DNA from: Bacteroidales bacterium
GTDB lineage: Bacteria > Bacteroidota > Bacteroidia > Bacteroidales > Paludibacteraceae
Assembly (NCBI GenBank): GCA_900769035.1
Contig: CAAGFD010000120.1
Location: 1-11,725, forward strand
DNA length: 11,725 bases
Direction of reading: 5' to 3'
Positions 6,811 through 11,725 of this stretch are shown piece by piece. The notes beneath the pieces are model-generated. The model had not been told where the DNA came from. It was given only the letters and a program-made list of their open reading frames with translations, and did no database searches. Position 1 is the first letter of the stretch. Each line of letters opens with the position of its first letter. The translations under genes were made by a program, and so were the position numbers.

Positions 6811-6822
6811 TATCCGATTACA
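6806..6822. terminator. Candidate bidirectional hairpin across the argS/barrel-protein stop codons
   Basis: TGTAAT (6806-6811) and ATTACA (6817-6822) form a 6-bp stem with a 5-nt loop, with A6 before it (6800-6805) and TATTATTT after it. Both stop codons, TAA at 6808-6810 on plus and at 6818-6820 on minus, lie in the stem arms. The stem is AT-rich and weak, so it is only a candidate. A stronger small hairpin, AGGCAT-TGAA-ATGCCT (6783-6798), sits just before it inside argS but has no U-run. Confidence 0.35.
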
Positions 6823-7438
6823 TATTATTTCCGAATATCCGTACACCGATAGTAACTACGAAAGAGTTCATCGGTGTATGGCTTATTGTATTACCGCTAT
6901 TATCTTTGTACTTATATAAATCCGGCAACAAAGTATATCTGGCATCGAGAGTAATTTTCCAGAAATCGAAACCCAAGCCACAATCGAGACCTAATCGAGT
7001 AGTACGAATAGATTCGTTTTCGAAAGATTCATTATTAGTAGAGCCCACATTAAAACTGAATTTAGGACCCACCATAATTCTCAATTTAAATTTTTCCAGA
7101 TTAACTGCGCTGACACCAAGCAATACAGGCACATCCACGGTGTTGTTTTGATAGCCTAACGTTTTCACCTCACCACCTTCATACTCAATAGTTTTCACAT
7201 AAGAGAGAAAGTTATAATTCACCTCGGGTTGAGCAAACACACGACGACCGAATCGGACGAATATACCGGTATTAAAGCCGTTTTGGAGGTTAGTTTTAAC
7301 GTCAAAAAGGTTATTAAAAGATTGATTTTTTTCGAGCACAGTGCTATAACCGACTTTTAAGCCGATAGAGAAGACATCTGCAAAAGCTCCGACGCACATC
7401 AGAGAAGAAAAAAGCAATATAAAAAAGATACGTTTCAT
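6818..7438 (-). CDS. PorT-family outer membrane beta-barrel protein
   Basis: A 206-residue exported protein with a signal peptide (MKRIFFILLFSSLMCVGAFA, probable cut at 20/21 before DVF). The mature part is a string of alternating amphipathic beta-strands typical of small PorT/OMP_b-brl barrels: FSIGLKVGYSTVL, GFNTGIFVRFG, FAQPEVNYNFLSYV, VDVPVLLGVSAV, FKLRIMVGPKFSFNVG, GLDCGLGFDFWKITLDARYTL and SFVVTIGVRIFG. These barrels sit in the outer membrane of Bacteroidota; the function of this one is unknown. The gene stands alone: 7 bp separates its stop from that of argS, and the tdh terminator lies upstream. No exact TAnnTTTG box precedes it; TATTTTTTG, about 47 bp upstream, is one base too long. 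No Shine-Dalgarno is visible. Confidence 0.85.
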   Translation of the reverse strand: MKRIFFILLFSSLMCVGAFADVFSIGLKVGYSTVLEKNQSFNNLFDVKTNLQNGFNTGIFVRFGRRVFAQPEVNYNFLSYVKTIEYEGGEVKTLGYQNNTVDVPVLLGVSAVNLEKFKLRIMVGPKFSFNVGSTNNESFENESIRTTRLGLDCGLGFDFWKITLDARYTLLPDLYKYKDNSGNTISHTPMNSFVVTIGVRIFGNNM

Positions 7439-7550
7439 ATAATATCAAATAATAGATTTAAACAATAAACTGAAGGCAAAAAATACCCGATACTATTTAT
7501 TTGACTAACGAAATAATCTATGGTTTATTATTTAAAAATATTAAAACATT

Positions 7551-7584
7551 AAAAAAGGCTGTTCGGACAACAATCCGAACAGCC
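7551..7584 (-). terminator. Intrinsic terminator after tdh
   Basis: Perfect inverted repeat GGCTGTTCGGA (7557-7567), loop CAACAA, TCCGAACAGCC (7574-7584): an 11-bp GC-containing stem. Read on the minus strand it is followed by six T (7556-7551). It lies about 20 bp after the tdh stop and ends the HAD-porin-kbl-tdh transcript, which insulates the barrel gene. Confidence 0.92.
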
Positions 7585-7603
7585 AAAAAGAAAATATAAT
7601 AAA

Positions 7604-8632
7604 TTATTTCTCCCAATCAAGAATAACTTTACCGCAAAGACCGGACTCCATAACGTCGAAGCCTTTTTGGAACTCATCGATAGGGAAATGGTGAGTGATA
7701 ACAGGAGTAAGGTCTAATCCGGAGACGATCATTTGCTCCATTTTATACCAAGTTTCCCACATTTCACGGCCATAAATACCTTTAATAGTGAGAGCTTTGA
7801 AGATAATCTCACTCCAATCTACAGTAGTAGTAGGAGGGAGGATACCGAGTTGAGCAATTTTAGAGCCATTATACATATGAGCCACCATATCACGGAAAGC
7901 GATAGGAGAGCCGGACATTTCGAGACCCACGTCAAAGCCACGGATACCGAGTTGTTTCATAGCTCCTTCGATAGTTTCACCTTTAGTAGCATTAACGGTA
8001 AGAGTAGCACCCATTTTACGAGCAATATCGAGGCGATAATCGTTTAAGTCGGTAACCACTACGCTCTTAGCACCTGCGAATCGTGCAATAGCAGTAGCCA
8101 TTGTACCGATAAGGCCGGCACCGGTAATGAGTACATCTTCACCAAGTAAAGGGAAAGAGAGAGCAGTATGAGTAGCATTACCGAATGGGTCCATAATAGC
8201 AGCCATATCATCGGAAATTCTATCATCCAATTTAACGACGTTAGACTCCGGGATACAGAGGTATTCTGCAAAGGCACCATCTCTGTTTACGCCAACACCG
8301 ATACTGTTTTCGCAGATATGTTTTTTACCGCGACGGCAGTTACGACAATGACCGCAGGCGATATGTCCCTCACCGGTAACTCTATCACCTACTTTAATAT
8401 TTTGTACACCTGCACCCACTTCGGCAACGACACCAACGTACTCGTGACCGATTGTCATAGGTGTTTTGATAGTTTTTTGGCTCCATTCATCCCATTTATA
8501 GATGTGGAGGTCGGTACCGCAAATAGCGGTTTTTTTAATTTTAATGAGGACGTCGTTAACACCGACTTTAGGCATTGGAACATCTTCCATCCAAATACCT
8601 TTTTTTGCCTCTTTTTTAACTAAGGCTTTCAT
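7604..8632 (-). CDS. tdh: L-threonine 3-dehydrogenase
   Basis: Zinc-dependent medium-chain dehydrogenase that oxidises L-threonine with NAD+ to 2-amino-3-oxobutyrate in the cytoplasm. The 342-residue protein aligns by eye along its whole length with E. coli Tdh. The catalytic zinc ligands are Cys38 in AICGTD and His63-Glu64 in GHEYVG. The structural zinc cysteines are 93, 96, 99 and 107 in CGHCRNCRRGKKHIC. The NAD-binding Rossmann motif GAGLIG is at 171-176, with Asp195 ending the second strand as expected for an NAD-preferring enzyme. Other signatures are YKWDEWSQKT, MDPFGNATHTALSF, FDVGLEMSGSP and KGIYGREMWETWYKM. The gene lies 25 bp after kbl, which encodes the next enzyme of the pathway, and is followed by a strong terminator. 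Unlike E. coli (also kbl-tdh), a porin and a HAD gene precede the pair here. Confidence 0.97.
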   Translation of the reverse strand: MKALVKKEAKKGIWMEDVPMPKVGVNDVLIKIKKTAICGTDLHIYKWDEWSQKTIKTPMTIGHEYVGVVAEVGAGVQNIKVGDRVTGEGHIACGHCRNCRRGKKHICENSIGVGVNRDGAFAEYLCIPESNVVKLDDRISDDMAAIMDPFGNATHTALSFPLLGEDVLITGAGLIGTMATAIARFAGAKSVVVTDLNDYRLDIARKMGATLTVNATKGETIEGAMKQLGIRGFDVGLEMSGSPIAFRDMVAHMYNGSKIAQLGILPPTTTVDWSEIIFKALTIKGIYGREMWETWYKMEQMIVSGLDLTPVITHHFPIDEFQKGFDVMESGLCGKVILDWEK

Positions 8633-8657
8633 TTTTGTATTAGTATAAGACTATTGA

Positions 8658-9845
8658 TTATTTTATAACGCCAAGCTCTTTACCGATTTTGGTAAATGCG
8701 GCAATACATTTGTCAAGATGTTCACGTTCGTGAGCAGCAGAAATTTGCACACGGATACGAGCTTCATTCTTAGGCACTACAGGGTAGAAGAATCCGGTAA
8801 CATAGATACCCTCTTCTTGGAGACGAGCTGCCATAATTTGAGAAAGTTTTGCATCGTAGAGCATAACTGCGCAGATAGCAGATTGAGTAGGTTTGATATC
8901 GAAACCGGCAGCAAGCATTTTTTCGCGGAAGTAATCGGTATTAGCGTGAAGTTTGTCTTGAAGCTCATTGGTTTCGTCCATCATTTGGAACATTTTGATA
9001 CCTGCAGCTACAACCATAGGAGGCAAAGAATTTGAGAAGAGATAAGGACGAGAACGTTGACGTAACATATCGATAATCTCTTTTTTACCTGTAGTAAAGC
9101 CACCAACTGCACCACCGAATGCTTTTCCGAGAGTACCTGTAATTATTTCTACTTTACCGCGGAGATTGTGAAGTTCTGTAACGCCACGACCTGTTTTACC
9201 TACAACGCCGGCAGAGTGAGACTCGTCGATCATCACCATAGCATTGTATTTATTTGCTAATTCATAAATTTTATCAAGAGGGCAAACGTTACCATCCATA
9301 GAGAACACGCCATCGGTAACGATAAGGCGGAAACGACATTTTTGAGCAGCCTTTAATTGTTCTTCAAGGTCTGCCATATCAGCGTTAGCATATCTAAATC
9401 TTTGAGCTTTACATAATCTTACGCCGTCGATAATAGAAGCGTGGTTTAATGCATCGGAGATGATAGCATCATCAGGACCAAGGAGAGGTTCGAACACGCC
9501 ACCGTTTGCGTCGAAACAAGCGGCATAAAGAATAGTATCTTCTGTTCCGAAGAAGTTTGCAATAGCTTTTTCCAAATCTTTATGACGGTCTTGAGTACCG
9601 CAAATGAAGCGAACGGAAGACATACCATAACCTCTTTCGTCCATTGCTTTTTTAGCTGCTTCGATTAATGCAGGGTGATTTGCGAGACCTAAATAGTTGT
9701 TTGCACAGAAGTTCAACACTGTTTTACCAGCAACGGTAATTTCTGCACTTTGAGCGGAGCAAATCAAACGCTCATTTTTATAAAGTCCTGCCTCTTTTAT
9801 TGATTCCAATTCGGCAGAAAGGTAGTTTTGAAAATCGTTATACAT
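8658..9845 (-). CDS. kbl: Glycine C-acetyltransferase (2-amino-3-ketobutyrate CoA ligase)
   Basis: PLP-dependent alpha-oxoamine synthase that splits 2-amino-3-oxobutyrate with CoA into glycine and acetyl-CoA, acting right after threonine dehydrogenase to trap its unstable product. The 395-residue length matches E. coli Kbl (398). Seen in the sequence: NFCANNYLGLANHP near the N-terminus, MSSVRFICGTQ, the ring-stacking His136 in DALNHASIIDG, Asp207 and His210 in MIDESHSAG, and the PLP lysine Lys241 in GTLGKAFGGAVGG. The C-terminal domain holds YVTGFFYPVVP and RIRVQISAAH. The paired tdh gene makes Kbl far more likely than the related serine palmitoyltransferase or BioF, which share the fold. The start lies 34 bp after the porin stop; no promoter box or Shine-Dalgarno is visible there, so co-transcription is likely. 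Confidence 0.96.
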   Translation of the reverse strand: MYNDFQNYLSAELESIKEAGLYKNERLICSAQSAEITVAGKTVLNFCANNYLGLANHPALIEAAKKAMDERGYGMSSVRFICGTQDRHKDLEKAIANFFGTEDTILYAACFDANGGVFEPLLGPDDAIISDALNHASIIDGVRLCKAQRFRYANADMADLEEQLKAAQKCRFRLIVTDGVFSMDGNVCPLDKIYELANKYNAMVMIDESHSAGVVGKTGRGVTELHNLRGKVEIITGTLGKAFGGAVGGFTTGKKEIIDMLRQRSRPYLFSNSLPPMVVAAGIKMFQMMDETNELQDKLHANTDYFREKMLAAGFDIKPTQSAICAVMLYDAKLSQIMAARLQEEGIYVTGFFYPVVPKNEARIRVQISAAHEREHLDKCIAAFTKIGKELGVIK

Positions 9846-9879
9846 GATATATATAATTTAAATTAAGTATATTTCGTCA

Positions 9880-11061
9880 TTAAAAATGTGCCACCAACTC
9901 CACCACTAATTTATCCACTTCATTAGGGTTTGCCTTAGTGATATCGTTGTAAAAATATTTCTCATAGTTCAATCTGAGTTCTGCAAAAACGGGTTTCGGC
10001 AAGCGCAAAGTCACACCGGCAGTGATACGATGGCGAGCTATATCATCTATAGAATAATAGCCTTTATCATTGATATAACCATTACAATCGTCACTCATCA
10101 TATCGTATCTCAGAAGGAATCTGAGGTGCTCAAATACCTTTGGTAACTTAAGGTCGTAATAAGCCTGAGCCAAAAAGCCCATAGTAGGTCTGAGCGATTT
10201 ATCGTTATAAATCTTATACATAGCTTCCGTTTCGATATGGGCGCCATAGAAATCCGATCTCAAATTGACATCAACGAGATGCATACCCAAATTTTCCGGA
10301 TTTGTATATTGATAGTTAATATCAAAATTAAAATATTTCGAGGTTTCGAACAGCAATCTCGCGGAATACGACAGATGATTTTGCCACTCGGTTTGTTGTT
10401 TTGGAGTACATCCGTTAAATACTCCGAGCCAAGCTGTAATCGGCAACCATTGTTTTGCAGAATAAGAAGCTACGAAACCAACGCTTGCAATACCCGACAT
10501 TTGTTTTACGATAAAAGATCGGTTAGCGAAATATTGAACGTGTGGCGATTTAAGGTTATCTGTAGAGACAGGCACTTTCATCTGACCCAATATGAGGCTA
10601 AGACCATTCACGGGCATTACATTAATATAAAGGTCGGTTACCTTAATCACAGTAACGTCACAAAAGTCCACTTCGGCTTTATAAGCAACTAAAGGGTGTA
10701 CGTTACCGACTAAAGATACACGAGCATTTCGCAGTTGAAATCTATGTTTATTCCATACAGGTGTATACTCGTATTTTGTACGGAAAGAAGCATGAACTTG
10801 AGGAATATAATCTATCAAGTCCATTTTCTTTTTATCTAATTTATGCGGTTCATCCTCTTTACTCAAATCTGCATCTACATATTGTTGTAAATACGGGTTT
10901 AGAGTTTTATTTTGTTTGGCAATCAGAGTATCGGTCGAAACGGGATTATTCGAGTTCGACTGTACGGAGATTGTATCCGTGCTTATAGATTGAGAATAAA
11001 CTACCGAAGAGTATATGCCCAAAAAACAAAGAACGAAAATTATTAACTTTGCCTGCGTCAT
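9880..11061 (-). CDS. Porin_O_P-like outer membrane porin
   Basis: A 393-residue outer membrane protein. It has a signal peptide (MTQAKLIIFVLCFLG, probable cut at 23/24 in VYS/QS), a Ser/Thr/Asn-rich linker (about 24-65) and a charged KEDEPHKLDKKK segment. A barrel of alternating strands follows. The strands resemble the phosphate-selective porin O/P family: HRFQLRNARVSLVGNVHPLVAYKAEVDF, DLYINVMPVNGLSLILGQMKVPVS, WLGVFNGC and FRLNYEKYF-like terminal strands. It ends in an aromatic residue (VAHF), the usual recognition end for barrel insertion. The GQMKVPVS region matches the family's G-Q-x-K-x-P loop. The solute is unknown; phosphate selectivity should not be assumed for Bacteroidota members. 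Its ATG overlaps the HAD stop by 4 bp (ATGA), which indicates translational coupling, and kbl follows 34 bp later. Confidence 0.82.
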   Translation of the reverse strand: MTQAKLIIFVLCFLGIYSSVVYSQSISTDTISVQSNSNNPVSTDTLIAKQNKTLNPYLQQYVDADLSKEDEPHKLDKKKMDLIDYIPQVHASFRTKYEYTPVWNKHRFQLRNARVSLVGNVHPLVAYKAEVDFCDVTVIKVTDLYINVMPVNGLSLILGQMKVPVSTDNLKSPHVQYFANRSFIVKQMSGIASVGFVASYSAKQWLPITAWLGVFNGCTPKQQTEWQNHLSYSARLLFETSKYFNFDINYQYTNPENLGMHLVDVNLRSDFYGAHIETEAMYKIYNDKSLRPTMGFLAQAYYDLKLPKVFEHLRFLLRYDMMSDDCNGYINDKGYYSIDDIARHRITAGVTLRLPKPVFAELRLNYEKYFYNDITKANPNEVDKLVVELVAHF

Positions 11062-11725
11062 ACTATTGTAGGCTTGGAAAAATAATTATAATATTTAAGA
11101 ACGTCGGCGAAACTCTTCATCAGCACACCGCTATTATGTAATTCATATTGAAGCACTTCATCTTTAAGAATGCCGGTATTAACAGCAATTGTAAACAATC
11201 CGGCATCGACTGCGGAACGAATTCCGAGAGGAGCATTCTCCACAGCAAAAGCCTCGTTTGGCTGACAACCGGATTTTTTCAACGCAGTAAGGTAAGGTTC
11301 CGGGTCGGGTTTTCCTTTTTTCACGTCATAAGCAGTGATCATATGTTCTCTATCAAACACGTTAGGATAGAATTTATTCAACACGTCGAGAAGAGAATCT
11401 TGTGCCGAGCCGGTAACAAGGAATATTTGTAAGCCATCGTGTTGTAATCTTTTTACGAACCTATTGGCATTCATAATTCTTTTGACCTTATAACTTTCGG
11501 CAAAAATTTCTGCTTTACGAGCATAAATAGTTTTTAACTCTTCTTCAGAAGCCGTACGACCTTTAAATTTGCAGAAAAATTGGTTTATTGTGTCAGCTCC
11601 CGTTCTACCTTCATTAAGATATGCATCATAATATGAAAAAGGTACATTCAATTCGTTCATCACCTTATACCAGGCTTTAGCATGATAAGGCATAGAATCG
11701 AAGAGTATACCATCCATATCAAAAA
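11058..11725 (-). CDS. HAD-superfamily hydrolase, beta-phosphoglucomutase/phosphatase type (5' end outside window)
   Basis: Partial gene: the frame is open at the window edge, and reading on from 11723 gives FDMDGILFDS, the HAD motif I. The ATG at 11717 is therefore an internal methionine between the nucleophile Asp (encoded just upstream at 11720-11718) and the acid Asp, and the true start lies beyond 11725. The other motifs are in order, numbered from that methionine: motif II VTGS (101-104), motif III Lys136 in KKGKPDPEPY, and the motif IV region VENAPLGIRSAVDAG (about 159-173). The helical cap (about 10-95) places it in the beta-phosphoglucomutase/phosphoglycolate-phosphatase branch. It should act on a small sugar phosphate or similar metabolite; which one cannot be read from the sequence. 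The stop codon overlaps the porin start by 4 bp. Confidence 0.92.
   Translation of the reverse strand, partial: FDMDGILFDSMPYHAKAWYKVMNELNVPFSYYDAYLNEGRTGADTINQFFCKFKGRTASEEELKTIYARKAEIFAESYKVKRIMNANRFVKRLQHDGLQIFLVTGSAQDSLLDVLNKFYPNVFDREHMITAYDVKKGKPDPEPYLTALKKSGCQPNEAFAVENAPLGIRSAVDAGLFTIAVNTGILKDEVLQYELHNSGVLMKSFADVLKYYNYFSKPTIV

Noticed and set aside
8168..8623. 151-codon open frame antisense to tdh (and similar frames opposite kbl, argS and the porin gene)
   Set aside because: The sense strand encodes complete, conserved enzymes. The antisense frames show no family likeness and no start signal.
11058..11717. HAD gene as a complete 219-residue protein starting at 11717
   Set aside because: The frame stays open to the window edge and upstream codons supply Phe-Asp of the catalytic motif I. 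Starting at 11717 would remove the nucleophile.

Overview
This is an AT-rich chromosomal stretch from a member of the Bacteroidota, most likely order Bacteroidales. The evidence is protein types typical of that group (PorT-type barrel, Porin_O_P-like porin, short polysaccharide export lipoproteins), Bacteroidetes -7 promoter boxes (TAACTTTG) before four transcription units, and an almost complete lack of Shine-Dalgarno sequences. No mobile element, CRISPR array or phage gene is visible, and I found no convincing new system. Most of the window is housekeeping and envelope genes.

Layout. Positions 1-2036 (minus strand) hold the start of an exopolysaccharide or capsule export operon: two tandem paralogous OPX lipoproteins, then the N-terminal part of a Wzz/GumC-type chain-length protein that leaves the window at base 1. 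Positions 2179-3422 (minus) hold smpB followed closely by a secreted serine esterase. A 369-bp divergent region (3423-3791) carries one promoter for smpB and one for a YeiH-family membrane transporter. On the plus strand follow that transporter, tRNA-Thr(CGU), a strong intrinsic terminator, a promoter and argS. argS converges on a small outer membrane beta-barrel gene, with 7 bp between the two stop codons. From the right edge leftwards on the minus strand runs a probable four-gene operon: HAD phosphatase/phosphomutase (5' end outside the window), Porin_O_P-like porin, kbl and tdh, ended by an 11-bp-stem terminator at 7551-7584.

How the genes work together. kbl and tdh form the two-step threonine-to-glycine pathway (threonine to 2-amino-3-oxobutyrate to glycine plus acetyl-CoA). 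The two OPX proteins and the Wzz-like protein should form part of a trans-envelope polysaccharide export route. SmpB (ribosome rescue), ArgRS and tRNA-Thr belong to translation. The points most worth a second look are small-scale: the OPX pair with C-terminal hydrophobic segments, the one strong Shine-Dalgarno in front of that operon, the near-identical promoter cores, the palindrome and 14-bp direct repeat in the argS leader, and the hairpin that encloses both convergent stop codons.
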